A DNA stretch of 64,000 nt from Alphaproteobacteria bacterium (GCA_009377445.1 WHUA01000002.1:62001-126000); one strand, 5' to 3'. Positions 7,736 to 17,301 are shown, counted from the first letter of the stretch. Translations and numbers: made by a program. The notes: generated by a model from the letters alone, not told the origin.

Positions 7736-9565
7736 TTGAGACGCATGGAAATACCCACCTTCGCTTCCATCGCCGCGGCGGTCCGCAAGGCGGTGGCGAA
7801 GCTGCTTCCGGGCGGGCCCGCCGAGGCCCCGGCGCCCGCGGAGCCGCTGCGCTATCCGTGGGAAGACTCCTATCCGCCCTCGATCGACTGGCGCGCCGAG
7901 ATCCCGGTGAAGCCGGTGACCGACATCCTCGACGACGCGGCGGCGGAATTCCCGGACAATCCGTGCATGGAGTTCATGGGCAAGCGCTACGACTACAAGA
8001 CCGTGGCCAAGCTGGTGAACCGCGCCGCCAAGGGGCTGCAGGACATGGGCATCGGGCCCGGCGACAAGGTCGGCTTGCTGCTGCCCAACTGCCCGTACTA
8101 CGTGATCTTCTACTATGCGATCCTCCGCGTCGGCGCGACGGTGGTGAACTACAACCCGCTCTACGCGAAGCGCGAGATCGCGCGCCAGATCATCGATTCC
8201 AACACGCGCGTCATGGTGACGCTGAACCTGAAGACGCTCTATCCCAAGATCGCCGACCGCCTGCAGGACGGGCCGCTGGAGCGCATCGTCGTCTGCCGCA
8301 TGGGCGAGATCCTGCCGTTCCCGAGCAGCCTGCTGTTCGCCTTCGCGCGGCGCAAGGAGATCGCGGCGACCCCGCCCGACGAGCGCCACATGGCCTACGA
8401 GCGGCTGATCGACAACGACGGCGGCGTGACGCCCGCGGCCATCGATCCCGCAACCGACATCGCCGTGCTGCAATATACCGGCGGCACGACCGGCACGCCC
8501 AAGGGCGCGATGCTGACGCACGCCAACCTCTACGCCAACGCCCACCAGGTCGACATGTGGGCGATCGGCGCCAAGCGCGGCGAGGAAAGGTTCCTCGGCG
8601 TCCTGCCGCTGTTCCACGTCTTCGGCATGACCGGCGTGATGAACACCTGCCTGCTCTACGCGTCCGAGCTTATCCTGCTGCCGCGCTTCCACACGGCCGA
8701 TGTGCTGGAGGTCATCCACGACCAGAAGCCGACCGTCTTCTGCGGCGTGCCCACCATGTTCTCGGCGATCAACGCGCATGCGGAGCTGGAGAAGTTCGAC
8801 CTTTCCAGCCTCGAGCTCTGCATCTCGGGCGGCGCGCCGCTGCCGCTGCAGATCAAGGACAAGTTCGAGGCGCTGACCGGCTGCACCCTGGTCGAAGGCT
8901 ACGGCCTGACGGAATCCAGCCCGGTGTGCACGGTCAATCCCTTCGGCGCGGGCAACCGCTCGGGCTCGGTCGGCCTGCCGCTGCCGGGCACGCTGATCGA
9001 GATCACCGACCGCAAGGACCCCGACAAGCTGCTCGGGCACGGCGAGCACGGCGAGATCTGCATCTCGGGACCGCAGGTGATGGCGGGCTACCTCAACAAG
9101 GCGGCGGAGACGGCGGAAACGCTCCGCGGCGGGCGGCTCCACACCGGCGACGTCGGCTACATCGACGCCGAGGGCTACCTTTTCATCATCGACCGCATCA
9201 AGGACCTGATCCTGAGCGGCGGCTTCAACGTCTACCCGCGCATGGTCGAGGAAGCGATCTATCTGCATCCCGCGGTCGACGAGGCGGTGGTCTGCGGCGC
9301 GCCGCACAACCACCGCGGCGAGATCGTCAAGGCCTATGTCAAGCTGAAGCCCGGCGCGCTGCTGACCAGCGCCGAGCTGCGCGCCTTTCTCAAGGACAAC
9401 CTCGCGTCCTTCGAGATGCCGTCGAAGATCGAGTTCCGCGCCGACCTGCCGAAGACGCTGATCGGCAAGCCGTCGCGCCGCGCGCTGATCGCCGAGGAAG
9501 AGAGACGCGCCGCCGGCTACGGCCGCCCGGCGCCGGACGATTTGGAGGACGCGGTCGCGACCTGA
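7736..9565 (+). CDS. fadD: Long-chain fatty-acid--CoA ligase
   Basis: 609 residues from a TTG at 7736, seven bases after GGGGAA; the ATG at 7745 is the alternative. ANL-superfamily motifs are intact: the phosphate loop YTGGTTGTPKG at 247-257, GYGLTESSP, and the C-terminal hinge region HTGDVGYIDAEGYLFIIDRIKDLI. It activates free fatty acids to acyl-CoA with ATP and CoA at the inner membrane. It is the first gene of a beta-oxidation operon with fadE, fadI and fadJ, all on the same strand with short gaps. Confidence 0.92.
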   Translation: MRRMEIPTFASIAAAVRKAVAKLLPGGPAEAPAPAEPLRYPWEDSYPPSIDWRAEIPVKPVTDILDDAAAEFPDNPCMEFMGKRYDYKTVAKLVNRAAKGLQDMGIGPGDKVGLLLPNCPYYVIFYYAILRVGATVVNYNPLYAKREIARQIIDSNTRVMVTLNLKTLYPKIADRLQDGPLERIVVCRMGEILPFPSSLLFAFARRKEIAATPPDERHMAYERLIDNDGGVTPAAIDPATDIAVLQYTGGTTGTPKGAMLTHANLYANAHQVDMWAIGAKRGEERFLGVLPLFHVFGMTGVMNTCLLYASELILLPRFHTADVLEVIHDQKPTVFCGVPTMFSAINAHAELEKFDLSSLELCISGGAPLPLQIKDKFEALTGCTLVEGYGLTESSPVCTVNPFGAGNRSGSVGLPLPGTLIEITDRKDPDKLLGHGEHGEICISGPQVMAGYLNKAAETAETLRGGRLHTGDVGYIDAEGYLFIIDRIKDLILSGGFNVYPRMVEEAIYLHPAVDEAVVCGAPHNHRGEIVKAYVKLKPGALLTSAELRAFLKDNLASFEMPSKIEFRADLPKTLIGKPSRRALIAEEERRAAGYGRPAPDDLEDAVAT

Positions 9566-9593
9566 GCAGGGACCGCAGCAGGAGTGTCGCAGG

Positions 9594-11858
9594 ATGAGTG
9601 GATTGGTTGTCGGTCTCCGCAGGCGTCTCGTCAGCGCGCCGTTGCTCGGCTGGTACCGCAAGGTGCTGCCGGCGATGTCGAGCACGGAGCGCGAAGCCAT
9701 CGAGGCGGGCACCGTCTGGTGGGACGGCGACCTGTTCTCCGGCCGGCCGGACTGGGAAAAGCTGCGCCGGCTCGCGCGCCCGGCGCTGAGCGCCGCCGAG
9801 CAGGCCTTCCTCGACGGGCCGGTGGACGAGCTCTGCCGCATGCTCGACGAATGGAAGATCACCGAGAACGGCGACATGCCGCGCGAGGTCTGGCGCTTCA
9901 TCAAGGACAAGGGCTTCTTCGGGATGATCATCCCGAAGGAGCACGGCGGGCTCGGCTTTTCCGCGCTGGCGCATTCCAGCGTCGTCATGAAGATCTCGAG
10001 CCGCAGCCTGACCGCCGCGGTCACCGTGATGGTGCCGAACTCGCTCGGGCCCGCCGAGCTGCTGCTGCATTACGGCACCGCGGAGCAGAAGGCGCATTAC
10101 CTGCCCCGCCTCGCGCGCGGCGAGGAAATTCCCTGCTTCGCGCTGACCGGCCCCTATGCCGGATCGGACGCGGCGTCGCTGCCCGACCGCGGCGTCGTCT
10201 GCTACGGCGAAGTCGACGGCAAGCGCACGCTCGGCATGAAGGTGAGCTGGAACAAGCGCTACATCACGCTGGGTCCCGTCGCCACCATCATGGGCCTCGC
10301 CTTCCGCCTGACGGACCCGGACCGGCTTCTCGGCGGCGAGCAGGACCTCGGCATCACCTTGGCGCTGGTGCCGACGAAGACGCCCGGCGTCGAGATCGGC
10401 CGCCGCCACTTCCCCGCCAACCAGGTCTTCATGAACGGCCCGACCCAGGGCGACGGCGTGTTCATGCCGCTCGACTGGGTGATCGGCGGCCGCGAGCGGG
10501 TCGGCCAGGGCTGGCGCATGCTGATGAACTGCCTCGCCGCGGGGCGCTCGATCTCGCTGCCGGCGGCAAGCACCGGCGGCGCCATGCACGCGGCGCGCAT
10601 GACGGGCGCCTATGCCCGCGTGCGCAAGCAGTTCCGCCTGCCGGTCGGCAAGTTCGAGGGCGTGCAGGAAGCGCTGGCGCGGATCGCCGGCAACACCTAC
10701 CTGCTCGACGCGGCGCGCAAGATCACCGCCGCTTCGCTCGACATCGGCGAGAAGCCGGCGGTGCTGTCGGCGATCGTCAAGTATCACGCGACCGAACGGC
10801 TGCGCGCCACGCTGAACGATGCGATGGACGTGCATGGCGGCCGCGGCATCTGCAACGGCCCGAGCAACTACCTGGCGGGCGCGTACTACGCGGTCCCCGT
10901 CAGCATCACGGTCGAGGGCGCGAACATCCTGACCCGCAGCATGATCATCTTCGGCCAGGGCGCGATCCGCTGCCATCCCTTCCTGATGGCTGAGATGGAG
11001 GCGGCGCACGATCCCGACCGCAAGCGGGGGCTCGAGAATTTCGACCGCGCGCTGTTCGGCCATCTCGGCCACGACGTCCGCATCGCCGGACGCGCGCTGC
11101 TGCACAACCTGACCGGCGGCGAATGGGCGTCCGCGCCGGACGCCGGCATCGCGACCTACTATTACAAGCAGCTCGACCGCGCGAGCGCCTCCTTCGCGCT
11201 GACCGCGGAGGCGGCGCTGGCGCTGCTCGGCGGCTCGCTGAAGCGGCGGGAAAGCCTGTCCGCCCGCCTCGGCGACGTGCTGAGCGAGATGTACCTGATG
11301 GCCTGCGTCCTGATGCGATTCGAGCATGACGGCCGCCCGGCGGCGGACGAGCCGCTGGTGCACTGGTGCTGCCAGTCGGCGCTGTTCGCGATCCAGCAGC
11401 GGCTGGACGAAATCCTGGTGAATTTCCCGTCGCGCCCGGCGGCCTGGGTGCTGCGGCGCTTCGTGTTCCCGTTCGGGGCGCGGCGCAAGGCGCCGGCCGA
11501 CAAGCTGGCGGCGCGCTGCGCGGCGCTGCTGATGGAGCCGGGCGAGGCGCGCGACCGCCTGACCGGCGGCATTTTCATCTCGCGCGACCCGCACGACGTC
11601 ACCGGCCGCATGGAGCATGCGCTGGAGCGCGTGCTCGCCGCCGAGCCGGTCGAAAAGAAGCTGCGCGACCGCAAGATCGACGATCCCGACAAGGCCCTCG
11701 CCGCGGGCATCATCTCGTCCGCCGAGGCCGCCGTCCTCAAGGAAGCGGCGGACGCGGTCCATGCGGCGATCTCGGTCGACGATTTCGCGCCGGAAGCAAT
11801 CGGCAAAGGAGTGGAGCAATCGACACGCCAGAAACCGGCCGTCGTCCTGTCTATGTAG
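9594..11858 (+). CDS. fadE: Acyl-CoA dehydrogenase, FadE-type
   Basis: 754 residues, close to the roughly 800 of FadE and much longer than 380-residue acyl-CoA dehydrogenases. A hydrophobic/basic N-terminus precedes the catalytic core, with WRFIKDKGFFGMIIPKEHGG and GEEIPCFALTGPYAGSDA (FAD region) and an RSISLPAAS block. The extra C-terminal domain typical of FadE follows. It catalyses the first oxidation of beta-oxidation, acyl-CoA to trans-2-enoyl-CoA. The start is 28 bases after fadD. The end overlaps the start of the thiolase gene by 40 bases. Confidence 0.9.
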   Translation: MSGLVVGLRRRLVSAPLLGWYRKVLPAMSSTEREAIEAGTVWWDGDLFSGRPDWEKLRRLARPALSAAEQAFLDGPVDELCRMLDEWKITENGDMPREVWRFIKDKGFFGMIIPKEHGGLGFSALAHSSVVMKISSRSLTAAVTVMVPNSLGPAELLLHYGTAEQKAHYLPRLARGEEIPCFALTGPYAGSDAASLPDRGVVCYGEVDGKRTLGMKVSWNKRYITLGPVATIMGLAFRLTDPDRLLGGEQDLGITLALVPTKTPGVEIGRRHFPANQVFMNGPTQGDGVFMPLDWVIGGRERVGQGWRMLMNCLAAGRSISLPAASTGGAMHAARMTGAYARVRKQFRLPVGKFEGVQEALARIAGNTYLLDAARKITAASLDIGEKPAVLSAIVKYHATERLRATLNDAMDVHGGRGICNGPSNYLAGAYYAVPVSITVEGANILTRSMIIFGQGAIRCHPFLMAEMEAAHDPDRKRGLENFDRALFGHLGHDVRIAGRALLHNLTGGEWASAPDAGIATYYYKQLDRASASFALTAEAALALLGGSLKRRESLSARLGDVLSEMYLMACVLMRFEHDGRPAADEPLVHWCCQSALFAIQQRLDEILVNFPSRPAAWVLRRFVFPFGARRKAPADKLAARCAALLMEPGEARDRLTGGIFISRDPHDVTGRMEHALERVLAAEPVEKKLRDRKIDDPDKALAAGIISSAEAAVLKEAADAVHAAISVDDFAPEAIGKGVEQSTRQKPAVVLSM

Positions 11859-13117
11859 TCGACGGCAGCCGAACCCCGTTCCTCAAGGCGCGCGGGCGGC
11901 CCGGTCCCTTCTCTCCCGTCGATCTGGCCGTCGCGGCCGGACGGCCGCTGCTGCTGCGCCAGCCCTTCGCGCCGGACGAGATCGACGAGGTCATCCTCGG
12001 CTGCGTCGCGCCCGCCGCGGACGAGGTCAACCCGGCGCGCGTCGCGGCGCTGCGGCTCGGCTGCGGCGAGCGCGTGACCGCCTGGACCGTCCAGCGCAAC
12101 TGCGCGTCGGGCCTGCAGTCGGTCGACACCGCCTACCGCTACATCGCCGACCGCCGCGCCGACCTGATCCTCGCCGGCGGCACGGAGTCGCTCAGCCATT
12201 CGCCGATCCTGTTCGGCGACCGCATGGTCGAGTGGCTCGCCGACCTCAACATGGCGCGCGGCGTCCCGGCGAAGCTCCGCGCGGCCGTGAAGTTCCGCCC
12301 CGGCTTCCTCGTCCCGGTCATCGGCCTGGCCAAGGGGCTGACCGACCCGGTGGTCAATCTCAACATGGGCCAGACGGCCGAAGTGCTGGCCGACAAGTTC
12401 AAGATCGGACGCGAGGAAATGGACGCCTACGCGCTGGAAAGTCACCGCCGCACCGCGCGGGCGCAGGAAGCCGGACACATGCCCGAGGTCGAAGCCGCCT
12501 ACGACACCCGCGGCAAGCATTACGAGAAGGACGACGGCGTGCGCCCGGACAACAGCATGGAGGCGCTCGGCAAGCTGCGCCCGGTTTTCGAGCGCCCGTT
12601 CGGCACCGTCACGCCCGGCAACAGCTCGCAGATAACCGACGGCGCGGCCTGGCTCATCCTCGCCTCCGAGGACGCCGTGAAGCGCCACGGCCTGACGCCG
12701 ATCGGCCGCGTCGCCGACAGCGCGTGGTCGGCGCTCGACCCGGGGCAGATGGGGCTGGGGCCGGTGCATGCCGTCACCCCGATCCTGCGCCGTCACGGCT
12801 TCGCGCTCGGCGACATCGACGCCTGGGAGATCAACGAAGCCTTCGCGGCGCAGGTGCTCGCCTGCCTCGCCGCCTGGGAGGACGACGGCTATTGCCGCGA
12901 GCAGCTCGGCCTCGATCGCGCGCTCGGGCCGCTCGACCGCGAGAAGCTCAACGTCGACGGCGGGGCGATCGCCATCGGCCATCCGGTCGGATCGAGCGGC
13001 GCGCGCATCGCGCTGCATGTGCTGCACGTCCTGAAACGCAACAACGGCAAGCGGGGCATCGCCACGCTCTGCATCGGCGGCGGTCAGGGCGGCGCGCTTT
13101 TGATGGAGGCGGCGTGA
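11819..13117 (+). CDS. fadI: Acetyl-CoA C-acyltransferase (thiolase), probable AUC start
   Basis: 432 residues if started at the ATC at 11819, seven bases after a perfect AAAGGAG. No ATG, GTG or TTG exists in this frame near the first conserved residues (VYVVDGSRTPF). Thiolase residues are all present: Cys95 in QRNCASG, EINEAFAAQ, His388 in AIGHPVG and Cys418 in LCIGGGQG. Length and motifs fit the FadI branch. It performs thiolytic release of acetyl-CoA, the last step of beta-oxidation. Its first 40 bases overlap fadE in another frame, so translation may be coupled. The family is certain; the start is inferred. Confidence 0.85.
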   Translation: MDTPETGRRPVYVVDGSRTPFLKARGRPGPFSPVDLAVAAGRPLLLRQPFAPDEIDEVILGCVAPAADEVNPARVAALRLGCGERVTAWTVQRNCASGLQSVDTAYRYIADRRADLILAGGTESLSHSPILFGDRMVEWLADLNMARGVPAKLRAAVKFRPGFLVPVIGLAKGLTDPVVNLNMGQTAEVLADKFKIGREEMDAYALESHRRTARAQEAGHMPEVEAAYDTRGKHYEKDDGVRPDNSMEALGKLRPVFERPFGTVTPGNSSQITDGAAWLILASEDAVKRHGLTPIGRVADSAWSALDPGQMGLGPVHAVTPILRRHGFALGDIDAWEINEAFAAQVLACLAAWEDDGYCREQLGLDRALGPLDREKLNVDGGAIAIGHPVGSSGARIALHVLHVLKRNNGKRGIATLCIGGGQGGALLMEAA

Positions 13118-13118
13118 C

Positions 13119-15233
13119 ATGAGCATGACGGCAGAGCCGCCGGCAAAGGCATCCCCGGTTTCCGTCCCGCGCCATTGGCACGGCCGGCGCGACGGCGACA
13201 ACATTCACTGGCTGACGCTCGACAAGGCGGGCTCGCGCACGAACACGCTGTCGCAGGACGTGATGGCCGCGTTCGACGCGGTGCTCGGCGAGCTGGAGAC
13301 AGACCGGCCCGCCGGCCTCGTCATCCGGTCCGGCAAGGCGAACGGCTTCATCGCCGGCGCCGACGTCGGCGAGTTTCGCGGCCTTACCGATGCCGGCGAA
13401 GTCGAAAGGCTCGTGCTGCGCGGGCATGCGATCCTCGACCGGCTGGAACGGCTGCCCTACCCCACCGTGGCGCTGATCGACGGCTTCTGCCTCGGCGGCG
13501 GCCTGGAGCTGGCGCTCGCCTGCCGCTACCGCGTGGCGGGCGAAGAAGCGCGGCTCGGCTTGCCGGAGGTTCGCCTCGGCATCCATCCCGGCCTCGGCGG
13601 GACCGCGCGGCTGACGCGCCTCGTCCCCGCGCCGCAGGCGATGGGGCTGATGCTGACGGGGCGCACGCTGCGCGCCCGCGCGGCGAAGCGCATGGGCATC
13701 GTCGACGCGGTGACGCAGCCGCGGCATTTCGAGCGCGCCGCGCGCTGGGCCGTGACCAAGGGCCTGCGGACGCAGCGGCGGCCGACGCTCGTTGCGTTGA
13801 GCAACCTGCTGCCGGTGCGCTGGGCGCTGTCGCAGGTGATGCGCCGCCAGGTCGCCGCCAAGGCGCGGCGCGCGCATTACCCCGCGCCCTATGCGCTGAT
13901 CGACCTCTGGCTCCGGCACGGCGGGTCGAAGCCGGACATGCTGAAGCACGAAGCGCGTTCCATCGCGCGCCTGATCACCGGAGCGGCGGCGCAGAACCTG
14001 GTGCGCGTCTTCTTCCTCAACGAGCGACTCAAGGGGCTCGGCGCCGAGTCCGGGCAGCCCTTCCGCCACGTCCACGTCATCGGCGCCGGCACCATGGGCG
14101 GCGACATCGCGGCATGGTGCGCGATGCAGGGCCTCCGCGTCACCCTGCAGGACCGCGCGCCGGAATACATCGCGCCGGCGATCGGCCGGGCGGCGAAGCT
14201 CTACCGCCGCCGCCTGCGCGAGGGCCACAAGGTCCGCGCCGCGCTCGACCGGCTGATCCCCGACGTCGCCGGCGAGGGCATCCGCCACGCCGACGTCGTG
14301 ATCGAGGCGGTGCCCGAGAACCTGGAGCTGAAGCACAAGATCTACCGCGACGCGGAGAGCCGGATGAAGCCGGACGCGCTGCTCGCCACGAACACCTCCA
14401 GCATCCCGCTCGAGGATCTCGGCAAGGTTCTCGCCAGGCCGGAACGCCTGATCGGCCTGCACTTCTTCAATCCGGTGGCGCAGATGCCGCTGCTCGAAGT
14501 GGTGCGGGGCGAAGGCAGCGGGGCGGAAGCGGTCGAAGCCGGCCTCGCCTTCGCCCGCGCGATCGACAAGCTGCCGCTGCCGGTTCGCAGCGCGCCGGGG
14601 TTTCTGGTCAACCGGGCGCTGACGCCCTACCTGATGGCGGCCGTCCAACTGCTCGACGAAGGGCATCCGCCCGCGGCGATCGACGAGGCGGCGGAAGCCT
14701 TCGGCATGCCGATGGGACCGTTGGAGCTGGCCGACGCGGTGGGGCTCGACATCTGCCTGCATGTCGGGGAGATCCTCGGCGGGATGATGGGCGGGATGAT
14801 GGGCGGCGGCAGCGGCTGGCAGCCGCCGAAGGGGCTGCTCCGCCTGATCGAACAGGGCCACCTCGGCCGCAAGTCGGGCCAGGGCTTCTATCGCTACGAC
14901 AAGCGGGGGAAGTCGATCAAGGCGAAGCCGCAGGCGTCGTCCGCCGCCCCGTCCACCGCCCAGGCCGAGCTTCAGGACCGGCTGCTGCTGCCGCTGCTCA
15001 ACACCTGCGTCGCCTGCTGGCGCGAAAAGCTGGTGGAAGACGCCGACCTTGTCGACGCCGGGCTTATATTCGGCGCCGGATTCGCGCCCTTCCGCGGCGG
15101 CCCGATCCATTACCTCGAATCGGCAGACGCCCCGGACGCTAAGGCGATGCACGCGAAGCTGAAGGCCTTCGCCGCCCGCCACGGCCCGCTCTACGAGCCC
15201 GATCCCGGCTGGGAGAGCCTGCTGCAGGCGTAG
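13119..15233 (+). CDS. fadJ: Bifunctional enoyl-CoA hydratase / 3-hydroxyacyl-CoA dehydrogenase
   Basis: 704 residues; the ATG lies one base after the thiolase stop and a GGAGG sits in the end of that gene. The N-terminal crotonase domain (about 20-200) has FIAGADVGEF for the oxyanion hole and LPEVRLGIHPGLGG with the catalytic Glu region. The Rossmann dehydrogenase domain starts near 320 with VIGAGTMGG and has LIGLHFFNPV with the catalytic His. It performs the hydration and the second oxidation of beta-oxidation and probably forms a complex with the thiolase. A two-unit GGMM repeat lies near residue 555. Confidence 0.92.
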   Translation: MSMTAEPPAKASPVSVPRHWHGRRDGDNIHWLTLDKAGSRTNTLSQDVMAAFDAVLGELETDRPAGLVIRSGKANGFIAGADVGEFRGLTDAGEVERLVLRGHAILDRLERLPYPTVALIDGFCLGGGLELALACRYRVAGEEARLGLPEVRLGIHPGLGGTARLTRLVPAPQAMGLMLTGRTLRARAAKRMGIVDAVTQPRHFERAARWAVTKGLRTQRRPTLVALSNLLPVRWALSQVMRRQVAAKARRAHYPAPYALIDLWLRHGGSKPDMLKHEARSIARLITGAAAQNLVRVFFLNERLKGLGAESGQPFRHVHVIGAGTMGGDIAAWCAMQGLRVTLQDRAPEYIAPAIGRAAKLYRRRLREGHKVRAALDRLIPDVAGEGIRHADVVIEAVPENLELKHKIYRDAESRMKPDALLATNTSSIPLEDLGKVLARPERLIGLHFFNPVAQMPLLEVVRGEGSGAEAVEAGLAFARAIDKLPLPVRSAPGFLVNRALTPYLMAAVQLLDEGHPPAAIDEAAEAFGMPMGPLELADAVGLDICLHVGEILGGMMGGMMGGGSGWQPPKGLLRLIEQGHLGRKSGQGFYRYDKRGKSIKAKPQASSAAPSTAQAELQDRLLLPLLNTCVACWREKLVEDADLVDAGLIFGAGFAPFRGGPIHYLESADAPDAKAMHAKLKAFAARHGPLYEPDPGWESLLQA

Positions 15234-15784
15234 CGGCGGCGTTGGCGGCGTCGGCGATCACCGGAAAAACCGCTCGCCGGAGAAGATGAGTTCAACAGCA
15301 GCGAGGCTACCCCCTTCGCGGAAGGCGATGCCCGTGCGGCAATCCGAGACTCGGCTAAAAGTGCGGCCAAATTTGGATTCCACCTATGGGCGGCGCGGCG
15401 ATTTTGCCGGCAATGTGCGCCAATCATCACGGCGGGGAAGAAATGCGCTTACTACTTAAGTAGTAAAAAACTAAAGCTCCGGTCCTACCTCCGATGAAAT
15501 TTGCCCCGTCTTGTCAAATAGATGCAGGACAGAATCACAAATGTAACAGATGTAGGGCATTTTAAGAATTTGCTACCTATCGCGCTTCAGAATAGTTAAT
15601 CATAAGCGCACTGAAATATCGAAGGAGGTATGACACTTGCGTTGGGAACTCAACCATACGGGCAATATTTCCGGCCCCAAAAGAGGGTTACCATCAAAGA
15701 CAATCATAACAAGGCCTTAGCCAAAATTACCGACGGGTAGCCGTTGGGAGGGTGCTAAGGGTAATCCTTAATGGGGATATCAGG
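15234..15784. other. AT-rich intergenic region after the fad operon
   Basis: No gene is supported. From about 15430 the sequence turns clearly AT-rich compared with its surroundings and holds an 18-bp perfect palindrome, listed separately, and a GGAGG at 15624 that leads into no usable frame. It should contain the promoter and any operators of the LuxR-type regulator gene starting at 15785. I see no strong rho-independent terminator for the fad operon. Confidence 0.6.
15449..15466. promoter_or_regulatory. Perfect 18-bp palindrome, candidate operator
   Basis: TTACTACTTAAGTAGTAA is its own reverse complement over 18 bases and is followed by an A run. It lies 319 bases upstream of a LuxR-family gene. 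It could be a dimer binding site or the remains of a terminator; no second copy was found. Confidence 0.4.
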
Positions 15785-16474
15785 ATGGATACGGTGCCAA
15801 CTCTGCTCTTCGGCAGGAACAAGCTGTTCCGCGAAGGGCTGAAAAGCCTGCTCAAAGGCTCCCAATTCAACGTCATCGGCGAGTCCGACGACGTTGGCAT
15901 GATGGATTTTCCGGAAGACATCGAACCAGGCCTGATCCTGATCGACCTGTCGTCGAACCCGGTTCATATCGTCGACGACCTGCATCACCTGGGCAGCGTC
16001 TTCGCGGACTCGCCGGTGGTCATCCTGAACGACAACCTCTGCTCGAACACCCTGGCCTCCTGCCTGGCGGCCGGCGCGGCCGGCTACCTGATGAAGGACA
16101 TATCGCTCGACGCGCTGCTGATCTCGCTGCAGCTCGTCGTCCTGGGGGAGAAGGTATTCCCGACGCATCTCGCCGCCCTTCTGGTCAACGGGGTCGCCAA
16201 CACCGTTCCCGCGAACATTCCGCCCGACAATTCCTTCGGCCTGTCGGAGCGCGAGATGCAGATCCTGCAATGTCTCGTGCAAGGCGACTCGAACAAGCTG
16301 ATCGCCAACCGGCTCAGCATCACGGAAGCCACCGTCAAAGTTCACATGAAGAGCCTGTTGCGGAAGATCAACGTAAGCAACCGGACGCAAGCGGCAATCT
16401 GGGCGCTCAACAACGGCCTGCTGCCCAACGCCGGCGCATTGCCGTCCAATCCGGATTCCTCCTCGTCCCGGTAA
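15785..16474 (+). CDS. LuxR/CsgD-type regulator with atypical receiver
   Basis: 229 residues from the ATG at 15785, after GGGGA; a GTG at 15752 is an alternative. The N-terminal half has receiver features (LFREGLKSLL, LILIDLSS with a possible phospho-Asp) but lacks the paired acidic residues at the first strand, where FGRNK stands instead of xDDH. The C-terminal NarL/LuxR helix-turn-helix reads LSEREMQILQCL..SNKLIANRLSITEATVKVHMKSL followed by NRTQAAIWA, resembling CsgD of curli systems. It is probably a transcription factor for the adjacent surface locus, and a close relative of the gene at 24898. Confidence 0.82.
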   Translation: MDTVPTLLFGRNKLFREGLKSLLKGSQFNVIGESDDVGMMDFPEDIEPGLILIDLSSNPVHIVDDLHHLGSVFADSPVVILNDNLCSNTLASCLAAGAAGYLMKDISLDALLISLQLVVLGEKVFPTHLAALLVNGVANTVPANIPPDNSFGLSEREMQILQCLVQGDSNKLIANRLSITEATVKVHMKSLLRKINVSNRTQAAIWALNNGLLPNAGALPSNPDSSSSR

Positions 16475-16570
16475 TCGCAAGCCTTTAATTCTCAGCCGGA
16501 ATCGCGAGCGAGGCGGCGCTGCGGAAGAAGGACGGCGCACGAAGGCGGCGCCCCGGCTTAGAGCAACTTA

Positions 16571-16602
16571 TCTGTAATCAGGTGATTCCACCTGATTGCA
16601 GA
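16571..16602. terminator. 32-base inverted repeat between convergent genes
   Basis: The arms TCTG-t-AATCAGGTG and CACCTGATT-g-CAGA pair over 13 of 14 positions around an ATTC loop. It lies between the LuxR-type gene ending at 16474 and the minus-strand gene ending at 16650, so a bidirectional terminator role is likely. There is no long T run. Confidence 0.4.
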
Positions 16603-16649
16603 TTGATCTTGCGGCGCGGTCCTCGTTCCGGAAGTGGCGTTGGAGCCGG

Positions 16650-17144
16650 TCAGCCGCCGATAAGGCTGGTCCAGGCGTCGATCGAGTTGCCGCTGAAGAC
16701 GGCGGCGCCGCCGGTCACCATGCTGGTCCAGCCGGCGATCGCATTGCCGGTCAGGCGGCTGGCGAAGGTGATGGCGCCGCTGCGCTGCCCGGAGTTGCCG
16801 AGGAAGTAGGGATTGAAGATCCCGAGACCGCCGTCGAACGCCCCGCCGTGCCCGTGATAGCCCGTGAGGACGACGCCGTCCGCGCCGGTCGCAACCGCGT
16901 TGCTGCCCGGCCCCTTTGCGATCTCGATCAGGCTGCCGTTGGCGCCGCGCGCGATGTGATCCGGCGTAATCCCGGTCAGCTTCTGGTTGATGATGGCTTG
17001 GCGTGCGGCGGAGCTCATGCCGAGCGACGAGCCGCCCTTGAAGGAATACGGCTTGTTGTTCATCTGCGCCGAGGCGTCCGCCCCAAACAGCGACAGCGAC
17101 AGCGACATCGCAACGGCAATCAGACCCACGAAACTCGACCGCAT
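16650..17144 (-). CDS. Small secreted protein, candidate HfaB/CsgG-exported subunit
   Basis: 164 residues from the ATG at 17144, eight bases after AGGAG. The signal peptide ends at ADASA. The mature start QMNNKPYSFKGGSSLGM resembles that of the protein at 21379 (QMYEQPYSPQARDRAGL), a shared QM-x3-PYS start. The rest is rich in Gly, Ala, Ser and Asn, with paired SRLTGNAIAGWTSM and SGNSIDAWTSL segments suggesting internal repeats. I recognise no named family. The composition and location near an hfaB-like gene suggest a surface or fibre subunit; this is inference. Confidence 0.65.
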   Translation of the reverse strand: MRSSFVGLIAVAMSLSLSLFGADASAQMNNKPYSFKGGSSLGMSSAARQAIINQKLTGITPDHIARGANGSLIEIAKGPGSNAVATGADGVVLTGYHGHGGAFDGGLGIFNPYFLGNSGQRSGAITFASRLTGNAIAGWTSMVTGGAAVFSGNSIDAWTSLIGG

Positions 17145-17292
17145 AGCCCGAACTCCTGCTCGACCGCGCACGATCACGCCGTCCATTGAACCCGAGGACG
17201 CCGGTGATACAAACGATACATAAACCAGATTACGGGATTGGTAAGCATCCAAACATGCGAAACACCCCCGATTACCGCCAAATGGTAAACGG

Positions 17293-17301
17293 ACACCCCT
17301 A
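17293..17301 (-). promoter_or_regulatory. TAGGGGTGT motif upstream of the small secreted protein gene
   Basis: On the minus strand TAGGGGTGT lies about 150 bases before the start at 17144, preceded by GGAATCTT. The same nonamer preceded by GGAA lies upstream of the hfaB-like gene at 18651. NarL-type regulators bind short C-rich heptamers of this kind, so a common operator is possible. Confidence 0.3.

Noticed and set aside
7235..10024. Open frame of 929 codons on the minus strand
   Set aside because: It runs antisense across patatin, fadD and fadE, and its translation is low-complexity Arg/Ala/Val with no family motifs. It is a by-product of GC-rich codon bias.
9390..11819. Open frame of 809 codons on the minus strand
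   Set aside because: Antisense to fadE, which has clear family motifs. The translation has the repetitive His/Arg/Asp/Val look of an antisense shadow.
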